From: Aminobacter sp. J41
Lineage (GTDB): Bacteria > Pseudomonadota > Alphaproteobacteria > Rhizobiales > Rhizobiaceae
Assembly: GCF_000526635.1 (NCBI RefSeq)
Contig: NZ_JAGL01000012.1
Coordinates: 38,056-102,055 of the forward strand
Length of the DNA: 64,000 nucleotides
Direction of reading: 5' to 3'
The position numbers and the translations under genes were made by a program. The notes below the pieces were generated by a model. It was not told the origin of the DNA, searched no databases, and saw nothing but the letters and a program-made list of their open reading frames with translations. Shown here piece by piece: positions 28,769-37,274 of the stretch (its first letter is position 1; each line of letters opens with the position of its first letter).

Positions 28769-29707
28769 ATGTCCCTCGTGGAAAAGCAAAGTTTCGATGA
28801 CGTCGCGCTTCGTGTGTCAGAGGCACACGCGAGCGATTACATCGCGCTTCTGAAGCCACGGGTGATGTCGCTCGTCGTCTTCACGGCATTCGTCGGACTC
28901 GTCACTGCGCAGGCCCCGATCAATCCGTTCATCGCCTGCTTCGCCATCATTGCTATCGCAGTCGGTGCGGGTGCGTCCGGCGCACTCAATATGTGGTACG
29001 ACGCCGACATCGACGCCGTCATGTCGCGCACCCACAAGCGGCCGGTGCCGGCGGGGCGCGTGCTGCCGGGCGAAGCACTTGTCTTCGGCCTGGTGCTTTC
29101 CGGTTTCTCCGTGCTTGCGCTCGGTCTGATCGCCAACTGGCTGGCCGCCGGGCTGCTCGCCTTCACGATCTTCTTCTACGCTGTGATCTACACGATGTGG
29201 CTGAAGCGCTGGACGCCTCAGAACATCGTCATCGGTGGCGCCGCGGGCGCGTTCCCGCCCATGGTGGGCTGGGCAGCTGCGACCGGCGACATCAGCCTCT
29301 ACAGCGTTCTCCAGTTCATGATCATTTTCCTGTGGACCCCGCCGCATTTCTGGGCGCTCGCGCTGTTCAAGTCGGGAGACTATGAGCGCGCCGGCGTTCC
29401 GATGATGCCCAATGTGGCAGGCGAGGCGTCCACTAAGCGGCAGATCTTCGCCTACGCCGTCCTGGTTGCCATCACTGGCGTCTTGCCCACGTTGGCGGGC
29501 TATGCCGGCTATTCCTACGGTATCCTGGCTGCGGCTCTCGGTGCCGGCTTTGTCTGGTACTCCTGGAAGGTCCTGCTGATGCCGGAGAGCGACCGCGGCA
29601 TGAAGCCCGCCAAGGCGCTGTTCGGGTATTCGCTGCTGTATCTCTTTGCCATCTTCACGGCGTTGCTTGCCGACAGCATCCTCGCAGATTTCGGAGTTGC
29701 ATGGTGA
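28769..29707 (+). CDS. ctaB: Protoheme IX farnesyltransferase (heme O synthase)
   Basis: CtaB farnesylates protoheme to heme O, the precursor of heme A used by subunit I. The 312-residue membrane protein has the UbiA-superfamily motif [19 protein letters not shown] (residues ~72-90) and a second Asp-rich region, with about nine helices. Its stop overlaps the start of the small coxF-like gene (ATGGTGA), indicating coupling. Confidence 0.95.
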   Translation: MSLVEKQSFDDVALRVSEAHASDYIALLKPRVMSLVVFTAFVGLVTAQAPINPFIACFAIIAIAVGAGASGALNMWYDADIDAVMSRTHKRPVPAGRVLPGEALVFGLVLSGFSVLALGLIANWLAAGLLAFTIFFYAVIYTMWLKRWTPQNIVIGGAAGAFPPMVGWAAATGDISLYSVLQFMIIFLWTPPHFWALALFKSGDYERAGVPMMPNVAGEASTKRQIFAYAVLVAITGVLPTLAGYAGYSYGILAAALGAGFVWYSWKVLLMPESDRGMKPAKALFGYSLLYLFAIFTALLADSILADFGVAW

Positions 29708-29868
29708 CTGCCGTGGGTAATGACCGCATCGAGTTGACCGACAAGCAGAAGAAGGCGCGCCGCAACCGTTCGGTCGCGCTGGGCGTGGCGCTCGCCGCCT
29801 TCGTCGTGGTGGTCTACATCGTCACCATCGTGAAGATGGGTCCGAACGTCTTCAGTCGGCCTTTTTAG
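29701..29868 (+). CDS. coxF: Small membrane protein of the cox operon (CoxF-like)
   Basis: A 55-residue protein: a basic N-terminal third ([11 protein letters not shown]), a single hydrophobic helix of about 22 residues ([20 protein letters not shown]), and a short tail. It sits between ctaB and ctaG, where rhizobial cox operons carry a small gene annotated as coxF. The start ATG (29701) overlaps the ctaB stop; a GTG at 29704 is also possible. It is 10 bases before ctaG. The role in oxidase assembly is inferred from position. Confidence 0.75.
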   Translation: MVTAVGNDRIELTDKQKKARRNRSVALGVALAAFVVVVYIVTIVKMGPNVFSRPF

Positions 29869-29878
29869 GAAGATCGGG

Positions 29879-30505
29879 ATGAGCGACGCACAGCCACCTG
29901 TCAGCGACAACGTCCAGCGGTCCAACCGCCGGCTGGCCCTCGTCTGTGTCGGGTTCTTTGCCGGCATGATCGGCATGGCCTACGCGGCAGTCCCGCTCTA
30001 CGACATGTTCTGCCGCGTGACCGGTTATGGTGGCACGACGCAGCGCACCAACCAGTATTCGGATGTCATTCTCGACAAGGAGATCAAAGTCCGCTTCGAC
30101 GCCAACGTGTCGGGCGGGCTTGGCTGGGAGTTCACGCCGAAGCAGCGCGAAGTGACGCTAAGGATTGGCGAGACTGTCCAGGTAGCCTACGAGGCCACGA
30201 ACATTACGTCTAAGCCGCTCGCAGGGCGCGCCACCTTCAACGTATCGCCGCCGCTGTCCGGCGCCTACTTCATGAAGATGGAATGCTTCTGTTTCACGGA
30301 CACGACACTGCAGCCGGGAGAGACTATGGAGATGCCGGTTGTGTTCTACGTTGACCCGGAAATAGTCAACGTCAAGGAACTGAAGAACCTTACCACATTG
30401 ACGCTGTCCTATACCTTCTTCCCGATAAACGGGGAGAAGTCGGAGGTTTCATCGGCAGCGTCGATCAAGAGCAAAACTGACGCCGATACCAGTTTCGGGG
30501 GATGA
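29879..30505 (+). CDS. ctaG: Cytochrome c oxidase assembly protein CtaG (Cox11)
   Basis: CtaG delivers copper to the CuB site of subunit I. The 208-residue protein has one N-terminal membrane helix (about 19-40) followed by a periplasmic domain with the Cox11 copper motif [11 protein letters not shown] (Cys-Phe-Cys). The length is standard. It lies two bases before ctaE. Confidence 0.95.
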   Translation: MSDAQPPVSDNVQRSNRRLALVCVGFFAGMIGMAYAAVPLYDMFCRVTGYGGTTQRTNQYSDVILDKEIKVRFDANVSGGLGWEFTPKQREVTLRIGETVQVAYEATNITSKPLAGRATFNVSPPLSGAYFMKMECFCFTDTTLQPGETMEMPVVFYVDPEIVNVKELKNLTTLTLSYTFFPINGEKSEVSSAASIKSKTDADTSFGG

Positions 30506-30506
30506 C

Positions 30507-31388
30507 ATGGCAGAAGCACACGCAAAACAACACGACTATCACATCATCGACCCCAGTCCCTGGCCGTTCCTGGCGGGCGTATCCGTCTTCACCATGGCGG
30601 TGGGCGGCGTCTCGTGGATGCAGTACCTGAAGGGTAACGTCGATTACACCTTCCTCGGTATCCCGCTTGCGACGCCGTGGCTGTTCTTCGTTGGTCTCGC
30701 CGGTGTGCTCTATGTGATGTACGCTTGGTGGGCTGACACCATCCGCGAGGCACACGAAGGGCACCACACCCGCGTGGTCTCCCTGCACCTTCGCTACGGC
30801 ATGATCATGTTCATCGCGTCCGAAGTGATGTTCTTCGTGGCGTGGTTCTGGGCTTTCTTCGACGCGAGCCTCTTCCCGAATGAGGCAGCGCAGGTTGCCC
30901 GCGTCGAGTACACCGGTGGCCAGTGGCCGCCGAAGGGTCTGGAGATCATCGACGCCTTCCACCTGCCGCTCTACAACACCATCATTCTGCTGCTGTCCGG
31001 CACGACGCTGACCTGGGCGCACCATGCGCTGCTCGAGAACGACCGCCGCGGTCTTGTCTGGGGCCTGGTCATCACGGTCCTGCTCGGCATCCTGTTCACC
31101 GGCGTGCAGGCCTACGAGTACATGGTTGCCCCGTTCGACTTCACCAACTCGATCTACGGCGCGACCTTCTTCATGGCGACCGGCTTCCACGGCTTCCACG
31201 TGATTGTCGGAACCCTCTTCCTGCTCGTCTGCCTGCTGCGCGCCATGGCAGGCCACTTCACGCCGAAGCAGCATTTCGGCCTCGAGGCAGCCGCCTGGTA
31301 CTGGCACTTCGTTGACGTGGTGTGGCTGTTCCTCTTCGCCGCGATCTACGTCTGGGGTTCGTGGGGCGCACCGATCGCGCATCACTGA
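30507..31388 (+). CDS. ctaE: Cytochrome c oxidase subunit III
   Basis: A 293-residue, seven-helix subunit III. The region LHLRYGMIMFIASEVMFFVAWFWAFFDASLFP carries a subunit III-type acidic membrane residue, and FHGFHVIVGT and WHFVDVVWLFLF are family signatures. It is the last structural subunit; a strong terminator follows at 31411. Confidence 0.96.
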   Translation: MAEAHAKQHDYHIIDPSPWPFLAGVSVFTMAVGGVSWMQYLKGNVDYTFLGIPLATPWLFFVGLAGVLYVMYAWWADTIREAHEGHHTRVVSLHLRYGMIMFIASEVMFFVAWFWAFFDASLFPNEAAQVARVEYTGGQWPPKGLEIIDAFHLPLYNTIILLLSGTTLTWAHHALLENDRRGLVWGLVITVLLGILFTGVQAYEYMVAPFDFTNSIYGATFFMATGFHGFHVIVGTLFLLVCLLRAMAGHFTPKQHFGLEAAAWYWHFVDVVWLFLFAAIYVWGSWGAPIAHH

Positions 31389-31410
31389 TCCCGCGGTGAT
31401 TAGACAATGA

Positions 31411-31441
31411 AAGGCGGTCGCGTGGCGCGGCCGCCTTTTTT
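31411..31441 (+). terminator. Rho-independent terminator after ctaE
   Basis: A GC-rich hairpin, AGGCGGTCGCG / CGCGGCCGCCT around TGG, is followed by six T residues. It separates the oxidase genes from DUF983-surf1-ispH, so the latter may rely on readthrough or their own promoter. Confidence 0.8.
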
Positions 31442-31471
31442 CTATCGCCTGGCTATGCAAAGAACCGCGCA

Positions 31472-31870
31472 ATGAGTGAACATCACCATCACGACGAAGC
31501 TCTCTGGCCGCCGGTCGACCCGATCAAGGCCGGTCTTTCCGGCCACTGCCCGTGCTGCGGGCAGGGACGCCTGTTCAAGGGTTTTCTGTCGGTCGGCGAG
31601 CGCTGTGGCGTGTGCCGCCTCGATTACTCCTTTGCCGATTCTGGCGACGGTCCGGTCGTCTTCGTCATTCTGTTGATTGGCTTCCTGGTCTGCGGCCTCG
31701 CCCTGTGGCTGGAGGTCTCCTACAACCCGCCGCTCTGGTTGCACTTCGTGTTGTGGGTACCGATGATCCTTATCCTCGGCCTGATGGCGCTCAGGATGCT
31801 GAAGGGCCTGCTGATCGTCCTGCAGTACCGCAACAAGGCCGCGGAAGGCCGCCTCGGAGACCGGCAATGA
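31472..31870 (+). CDS. DUF983 membrane protein with zinc-ribbon N terminus
   Basis: This 132-residue protein has Cys pairs CPCCGQG and CGVCRLDY near residues 27-50, forming a likely zinc ribbon, followed by two membrane helices (about 60-80 and 90-110). DUF983 proteins are found next to oxidase assembly genes in alphaproteobacteria, but their function is unknown. Its stop overlaps the surf1 ATG (ATGA). Confidence 0.88.
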   Translation: MSEHHHHDEALWPPVDPIKAGLSGHCPCCGQGRLFKGFLSVGERCGVCRLDYSFADSGDGPVVFVILLIGFLVCGLALWLEVSYNPPLWLHFVLWVPMILILGLMALRMLKGLLIVLQYRNKAAEGRLGDRQ

Positions 31871-32616
31871 CCCAGGCCGGCACTGCCCGCGGCGGCTGGG
31901 GTCTGGGGCAGGTCGTATTCCTGGCCGCGGCGCTGGTCGCGCTGGCGATCCTGCTGGGCCTCGGCACCTGGCAGGTGCAGCGCCTGGGCTGGAAGGAGAA
32001 CCTGATCGCGACGATCGAGCAGCGCGTCGCCTCGGAGCCGCGCCCGCTTGCGGAGATCGAGCAGTTGCTCGGGTCGGAAGGCGATGTCGACTACTGGCCG
32101 GTTACGGTGGAAGGCACCTTCCGTCACGAAGGCGAGCGCCATTTCTTCGCGACCCACGAGGGCAAGTCGGGCTACTACGTCTACACGCCGCTCGAATTGC
32201 AGGACGGCCGCCTGCTGTTCATCAATCGCGGCTTCGTCCCCTTCGACCTGAAGGATGCCTCGAAGCGCCAGGACGGCCAGGTGGAGGGCGTCATGCGCAT
32301 CACCGGTCTTGCGCGCAACGAGCTCGACGGCAAGCCGTCGATGATGGTGCCCGACAACGACCTGGCGAAGAACGTCTTCTACTGGAAGGACCTGCAGGCT
32401 ATGGCGGGGACTTCGGGTGTCGGCCAGCCGGATAACTATCTCCGCTTTTTCGTCGATGCCGACGATACGCCTAACCCGGGCGGGCTGCCGGTCGGCGGGG
32501 TGACGATGATCAGCCTGCCGAACAGCCATCTTGAGTACGCGCTCACCTGGTACAGCCTTGCCGCGGTGCTGGTGGGGGTCCTTGCTGTATGGCTGGTGCG
32601 CCAGCGCAAAACTTGA
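31867..32616 (+). CDS. SURF1 family cytochrome oxidase biogenesis protein
   Basis: SURF1 binds heme A and helps insert it into subunit I. The 249-residue protein has an N-terminal helix (about 15-37), a soluble periplasmic domain, and a C-terminal helix (about 225-245). The [12 protein letters not shown] motif follows the first helix and FVPFDLKD is family-typical. The start is the ATG at 31867, overlapping the DUF983 stop. Confidence 0.93.
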   Translation: MTQAGTARGGWGLGQVVFLAAALVALAILLGLGTWQVQRLGWKENLIATIEQRVASEPRPLAEIEQLLGSEGDVDYWPVTVEGTFRHEGERHFFATHEGKSGYYVYTPLELQDGRLLFINRGFVPFDLKDASKRQDGQVEGVMRITGLARNELDGKPSMMVPDNDLAKNVFYWKDLQAMAGTSGVGQPDNYLRFFVDADDTPNPGGLPVGGVTMISLPNSHLEYALTWYSLAAVLVGVLAVWLVRQRKT

Positions 32617-32669
32617 CATCGCGGGCCGGCAGACGCCATCTGCCTTCCGTGAACAGGCACGATTTGGAC

Positions 32670-33671
32670 ATGTCGATGAAAACTCCGTTGACCATCAGGC
32701 TCTGCAACCCGCGCGGCTTCTGCGCCGGCGTGGATCGGGCCATCCAGATCGTGGTGCTTGCGCTGAAGAAATACGGCGCGCCGGTCTATGTCCGCCACGA
32801 GATCGTCCACAACAAGTATGTGGTCGAGGGGCTGGAAGCCAAGGGCGCGATCTTCGTCGAGGAACTCGACGAGATCCCGGCGGAACATCATTCGCAGCCG
32901 GTGGTGTTTTCCGCCCATGGCGTGCCGAAGTCGGTGCCGGCGGATGCCGAGCAGCGCAACTTGTTCTATCTCGACGCGACCTGCCCGCTGGTGTCGAAGG
33001 TGCACAAGCAGGCGATGCGCCATGAGCGCCAGGGCCGCCATGTGCTGCTGATTGGCCATGCGGGCCACCCCGAAGTTATCGGCACGATGGGTCAGCTGCC
33101 GGAAGGCTCGGTGACGCTTGTCGAGACCGAGGCTGACGCTATGGCCATCCAGCCGAACGATCCGGACGCGCTCGGCTTCGTCACCCAGACGACACTGTCG
33201 GTGGACGACACCGACGGCATTATCCGTGTGCTGAAGCAGCGCTTCCCGAACATCCAGGCGCCGGCGGCCGAATCGATCTGCTATGCGACCACGAACCGGC
33301 AGGAAGCAGTGAAGTACGCGGCACCCGGCACCGACCTCTTCCTCGTCGTCGGTGCGCCGAACTCGTCGAACTCCAAGCGCCTCGTTGAGGTCGCCGAGCG
33401 GGCTGGCGCCAAGCGCAGCATGCTGGTGCAGCGGGCCGATGAAATCCCGTGGGGCGAGATCGGCGACATTTCCGTTCTCGGCCTGTCCGCGGGTGCCTCT
33501 GCGCCGGAGCTGATCGTCGACGAGATCATCAACGCCTTCCGCGATCGCTTCGAGGTTGCCGTCGAACTGGCTGTTACTGCCGAAGAGACCGAAAACTTCC
33601 CCGTCAACCGCGTGTTGCGCGACGTCGAGCTGACGGCCGCCGACATGGCTTTCGTCAACGGAAACGCCTGA
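32670..33671 (+). CDS. ispH: 4-hydroxy-3-methylbut-2-enyl diphosphate reductase
   Basis: IspH reduces HMBPP to IPP and DMAPP, the final MEP-pathway step, using an iron-sulfur cluster. The three cluster cysteines are Cys12 (in [10 protein letters not shown]), Cys105 (DATCPLV) and Cys204 (ESICYAT). I choose ATG 32670 (333 residues); another ATG lies two codons later, and 27 further upstream in-frame residues are not family-like. It sits 53 bases after surf1, complementing dxs 15 kb away. Confidence 0.95.
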   Translation: MSMKTPLTIRLCNPRGFCAGVDRAIQIVVLALKKYGAPVYVRHEIVHNKYVVEGLEAKGAIFVEELDEIPAEHHSQPVVFSAHGVPKSVPADAEQRNLFYLDATCPLVSKVHKQAMRHERQGRHVLLIGHAGHPEVIGTMGQLPEGSVTLVETEADAMAIQPNDPDALGFVTQTTLSVDDTDGIIRVLKQRFPNIQAPAAESICYATTNRQEAVKYAAPGTDLFLVVGAPNSSNSKRLVEVAERAGAKRSMLVQRADEIPWGEIGDISVLGLSAGASAPELIVDEIINAFRDRFEVAVELAVTAEETENFPVNRVLRDVELTAADMAFVNGNA

Positions 33672-33676
33672 CCCAC

Positions 33677-34645
33677 ATGGCCGTCTACACCGACATCACC
33701 GAGCAAGAGCTTGGCGCATTCCTGCGCGATTACGACATTGGCGATCTGCTGTCCTACAAGGGCATCGCGGAGGGCACGGAAAACTCGAACTTCCTGCTGC
33801 ACACGACCAAGGCGTCCTACATCCTGACGCTCTACGAAAAGCGCGTCGACCGCAACGATCTGCCGTTCTTCCTCGGCCTGATGGTACATCTCGCCACGCG
33901 CGACGTCACCTGCCCGCTGCCGGTGAAGCGCAATGACGGCAGCCTGATCGGCGACCTTGCCGGGCGCCCGGCGGCGATCATCACCTTCCTCGAAGGCATG
34001 TGGCCACGCCGTCCGACGGCCGTCCACTGCCGCGCGGTCGGCGAGGCGCTGGCAAAGCTGCATGTGGCGGGCTCTGACTTTGAACTGAAGCGCGCCAACG
34101 CGCTTTCAGTACCGGGATGGAAGACGCTGTGGGACGGCTGCCATGAGCGCGCCGACGAGGTCGAGAAGGGTCTGGTGGCCGAAGTCGATGCCGACTTTGC
34201 CGCCATCGCCTCGGCATGGCCGAAGGACCTGCCGGCGGGCGTGATCCACGCCGACCTGTTTCCCGACAACGTCTTCTTCCTCGGCGACGAGCTGTCGGGA
34301 CTGATCGACTTCTACTTCGCCTGCAACGACTTCTTCGCCTACGATCTGGCGATCTGCCTCAATGCCTGGTGCTTTGAGCGCGACCATTCGTACAACCTGA
34401 CCAAGGGCACTGCGATGCTGGCGGGCTACCAGAGCATCCGGCCGCTGCGGAAGGATGAGGTCGAGGCGCTGCCGCTGCTATGCCGTGGCGCATCGCTGCG
34501 TTTCATGCTGACCCGCCTCTACGACTGGCTGCACGGTCCCAACGGCGCGCTGGTGCAGAAGCGCGATCCGCTCGAGTATGTGCGCAAGATGCGGTTCCAC
34601 CGCCAGATCGCCTCGGCCAGCGAATACGGCCTCGAGAGCAAATGA
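33677..34645 (+). CDS. thrB: Homoserine kinase (APH-fold, ThrB2 type)
   Basis: This 322-residue kinase has the aminoglycoside-phosphotransferase fold with HADLFPDN at residues 191-198 (catalytic loop) and [10 protein letters not shown] (metal-binding Asp). The N terminus [10 protein letters not shown] is the family nucleotide-binding start. It phosphorylates homoserine on the threonine pathway; thrC lies about 7.5 kb away on the other strand. It is five bases after ispH and its stop overlaps the rnhA ATG. Confidence 0.93.
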   Translation: MAVYTDITEQELGAFLRDYDIGDLLSYKGIAEGTENSNFLLHTTKASYILTLYEKRVDRNDLPFFLGLMVHLATRDVTCPLPVKRNDGSLIGDLAGRPAAIITFLEGMWPRRPTAVHCRAVGEALAKLHVAGSDFELKRANALSVPGWKTLWDGCHERADEVEKGLVAEVDADFAAIASAWPKDLPAGVIHADLFPDNVFFLGDELSGLIDFYFACNDFFAYDLAICLNAWCFERDHSYNLTKGTAMLAGYQSIRPLRKDEVEALPLLCRGASLRFMLTRLYDWLHGPNGALVQKRDPLEYVRKMRFHRQIASASEYGLESK

Positions 34646-35082
34646 AGCGCGTCGAAATCTTTACCGACGGGGCTTGCTCGGGAAATCCAGGTCCCGGCGG
34701 ATGGGGCGCGATCCTGCGCTTCAACGGCGTGACCAAGGAACTGAATGGCGGCGAGGCGGAGACGACCAATAACCGCATGGAGCTGCTGGCGGCCATCACG
34801 GCGCTCAACGCGCTGAAGGAGCCGTGTGAGGTCGATCTCTATACCGACAGCAAATATGTGATGGATGGCATCTCGGGCTGGATCCATGGCTGGAAGCGAA
34901 ACGGCTGGCGAACGGCCGACAAGAAGCCGGTGAAAAATGCCGAGCTGTGGCAGGCGCTCGACGAGGCGACGCGTCGCCACAAGATCCACTGGAACTGGGT
35001 GAAGGGCCACGCCGGACATCCGGAGAACGAGCGCGCCGACGAACTGGCGCGCCTCGGCATGGAGCCTTTCAAGAAGAGATAG
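34642..35082 (+). CDS. rnhA: Ribonuclease HI
   Basis: RNase H1 removes RNA from RNA-DNA hybrids. The 146-residue protein shows the catalytic carboxylates: Asp9 ([16 protein letters not shown]), Glu in NNRMELLAA, Asp in YTDSKYV, and Asp in ERADELA. The start overlaps thrB by four bases (ATGA). It ends the cox-ispH-thrB-rnhA run and converges with a peroxiredoxin gene. Confidence 0.96.
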   Translation: MKRVEIFTDGACSGNPGPGGWGAILRFNGVTKELNGGEAETTNNRMELLAAITALNALKEPCEVDLYTDSKYVMDGISGWIHGWKRNGWRTADKKPVKNAELWQALDEATRRHKIHWNWVKGHAGHPENERADELARLGMEPFKKR

Positions 35083-35087
35083 GCGAA

Positions 35088-35111
35088 GGCCGCGCCCATA
35101 AGGACGCGGCC
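35088..35111. terminator. 7-bp hairpin between convergent rnhA and peroxiredoxin genes
   Basis: GGCCGCG pairs with CGCGGCC around a 10-base loop. No T-run follows on either side. It could end transcription from either strand, as a Rho-dependent or weak site. Confidence 0.4.
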
Positions 35112-35126
35112 AACTGCAATCAGCTA

Positions 35127-35609
35127 TCAGAGCTGCTGGAGAATCGTGGCGGCACCCGACGCGTCGACGCCAGCGCCTTCCTCTATGTTAAGCGACTTGA
35201 CCACACCATCCTCGACGATCATCGAGAAGCGGCGGTTGCGGAGGCCAAGGCCACGCTCCGACAGATCGAACTCGAGGCCGGCGGCCTTGGCAAACTGGGC
35301 GCTGCCGTCTGCGAGGTGCAGGATCTTGCCTTCCGCGCCGGAAAAGCGGGCCCAGGCACCCATGACGAAGGCATCGTTGACGGCGACCACGGCGACGGTG
35401 TCCACGCCCTTGGCGAGGATCGCGTCGAGGTTTTCGAGGTAACCCGGCAAGTGGTTGTTCGAGCAGGTCGGCGTGAACGCGCCGGGCACGCCGAACAGCA
35501 CGACTTTCTTGCCGGCAAAGACTTCGCCCGTGGTGATCGGCTTCGGACCGTCAGACGTCGGGGTCATGAAGGTCACGTCAGGCAGCTTCTGGCCTACAGC
35601 AATGGTCAT
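35127..35609 (-). CDS. Peroxiredoxin, Prx5 family
   Basis: A 160-residue atypical peroxiredoxin with the peroxidatic Cys49 in the motif TPTC. It is the only cysteine in the protein, so it must use an external thiol (thioredoxin, glutaredoxin or glutathione) for resolution. There is no fused glutaredoxin domain. It has no signal peptide and is cytosolic. It lies 76 bases downstream of a DsbD-alpha-like gene on the same strand. Confidence 0.92.
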   Translation of the reverse strand: MTIAVGQKLPDVTFMTPTSDGPKPITTGEVFAGKKVVLFGVPGAFTPTCSNNHLPGYLENLDAILAKGVDTVAVVAVNDAFVMGAWARFSGAEGKILHLADGSAQFAKAAGLEFDLSERGLGLRNRRFSMIVEDGVVKSLNIEEGAGVDASGAATILQQL

Positions 35610-35685
35610 GGAGTACCTCGAAAAATGAGAGAGCGGTTTCGTTCCCGGTCAGCGATAGCCGGGCGCAGGTCGCTTTGCAACGAAA

Positions 35686-36507
35686 CTAACGCAGGGAGAG
35701 TTCCCCGCTGAAAGCTCCGGCACTCGTCTGCAGCGTGTAGCGAAGCCGCTCAGGCTCCGCGCCCGGCGTGCGGAATGCGACTGGAATGCGGAAGCGGGGC
35801 GAGGTTCCGCCGCCCGCGGAAACGAGTTCGGGCGCCTCCAGCGACAGGTTTTCGTTGCCAGCAACGAACAGGTCGAGCGCAGAAACGCCCTCAGGCAGCT
35901 TTGTATCGATAACGATTGCCTTGTCGTCGGTGCTGACGAGGTCGACGTTGAGATTCTCCTCCGCAGGGGCGGGGAGGGCAGCAAAGGCCGCATCAACGAT
36001 GGCTGCTTCTTCCGCAGCGTCCGCATTGTCGCCGAGCGACAGCGTCAGTTCCGCCTGCACGGGAATGCAGATCGTCTCGCAGACGCCCAGGAAGGTATGA
36101 GCGGTGACGTCCTGTGCGTTGGCGACGCCTTCCGGCAGGCGGAAGGTGAGGGCAAGGGCAACGGGTTCGTCGTAGCCGGCCCACTGGGCATAGCCGTCAT
36201 CGAAACGCTGCGGCGCCGGAAAGCCGACCTCGACCTCGGCGGCCTTGTCCTGCACGTTGACCGACACTTGCGGCGGCACGCCGAAGGAGCCAGGGTCAAG
36301 CCAGTAAGTCTTCCAGCCGGGAGCCAGGTCGATCTGCAGCGCGCCCCTGATCAAACCGTCAGGACCGGGCTGGCCCGCCGTGACGAAACGGATGGCTCCG
36401 CCCTCGACCTGATACCACTCGCTTGACGCGGAAAAGGCGGGCGAGGCGAGCAGCAGGACCGGAGATGCGAGTGCAAGGAGGCGGATCATCGACATGGTAC
36501 GGAACAT
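35686..36507 (-). CDS. Periplasmic protein with DsbD N-terminal-like domain
   Basis: A 273-residue protein with a signal peptide (residues 1-27) and a beta-rich domain resembling DsbD-alpha (thiol-disulfide transfer). It keeps a Cys pair in GVCETICIP (Cys143 and Cys147). The membrane and thioredoxin domains of full DsbD are absent. In rhizobia such stand-alone domains are annotated as cytochrome c biogenesis or DsbD-domain proteins. Partner reductant and substrate are unknown. Convergent neighbours are not close; yqgE is divergent. Confidence 0.82.
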   Translation of the reverse strand: MFRTMSMIRLLALASPVLLLASPAFSASSEWYQVEGGAIRFVTAGQPGPDGLIRGALQIDLAPGWKTYWLDPGSFGVPPQVSVNVQDKAAEVEVGFPAPQRFDDGYAQWAGYDEPVALALTFRLPEGVANAQDVTAHTFLGVCETICIPVQAELTLSLGDNADAAEEAAIVDAAFAALPAPAEENLNVDLVSTDDKAIVIDTKLPEGVSALDLFVAGNENLSLEAPELVSAGGGTSPRFRIPVAFRTPGAEPERLRYTLQTSAGAFSGELSLR

Positions 36508-36630
36508 TGTCTTTCACGCTGCATTAGGCAATCAGGGCGGCCTCGCAAGAGCATCATAAATGTGTGAGTGTAGTGACTGCACGAATTGTGTGCTGGCCAA
36601 CCAAGCGCGAAAAGCAGTAGCTTCGTGTCG

Positions 36631-37236
36631 ATGAGCTTGATGGGTTCGAAAATGAAAGCCAAGAGCGGCTTCCTCGATCACCAGTTCCTGGTGGCCATGC
36701 CCGGCATGCAGGACGAGCGCTTTGCGCGGTCGGTGATCTACATGTGCGCCCACAGCGAAGAGGGCGCCATGGGCATCATCATCAACCAGGTGCAGGAACT
36801 CCAGTTCCCCGACCTGATGGTGCAACTTGGCATTCTCGACGAGAAGCAGGCGATCCGCCTGCCGTCGCCGGCCCGCGACATCATCATCCGCAATGGCGGC
36901 CCGGTGGACCGCAGCAGGGGCTTCGTGCTCCACAGCGACGACTACATGGTCGAATCCACAATGCCGGTCTCCGACGATATCTGCCTGACAGCGACGGTCG
37001 ACATTCTCCGCGCGATTTCCTCCGGCCGCGGCCCTCGCCACGCGCTGATGGCGCTCGGTTATTCCGGGTGGGGTGCGGGGCAGCTGGAGGATGAGATCGC
37101 GCAGAATGGCTGGCTGACCTGCCCGGCGAATACCGAACTGTTGTTCGACGCCGATATCGACCACAAGTACGAGCGGATTCTCGCGTCGATCGGCATCAAT
37201 CCGATGCACCTGAGTTCGCAGGCCGGTCACGCCTGA
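36631..37236 (+). CDS. YqgE/AlgH family protein
   Basis: A 201-residue protein with the core [21 protein letters not shown] and GAMGIIINQ; the C-terminal [13 protein letters not shown] is conserved in the family. UPF0301/AlgH proteins have no settled biochemical role. I use the ATG at 36631; the frame is open to 36586. A strong terminator follows. Confidence 0.93.
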   Translation: MSLMGSKMKAKSGFLDHQFLVAMPGMQDERFARSVIYMCAHSEEGAMGIIINQVQELQFPDLMVQLGILDEKQAIRLPSPARDIIIRNGGPVDRSRGFVLHSDDYMVESTMPVSDDICLTATVDILRAISSGRGPRHALMALGYSGWGAGQLEDEIAQNGWLTCPANTELLFDADIDHKYERILASIGINPMHLSSQAGHA

Positions 37237-37238
37237 GC

Positions 37239-37268
37239 GCCGTCCCTGAAACGCCGGGGCGGCTTTTT
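37239..37268 (+). terminator. Rho-independent terminator after yqgE
   Basis: GCCGTCCC pairs with GGGGCGGC (one wobble) around a 9-base loop, followed by TTTTT. It lies between convergent yqgE and the EAL-protein gene. Confidence 0.75.
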
Positions 37269-37274
37269 CCCTAA

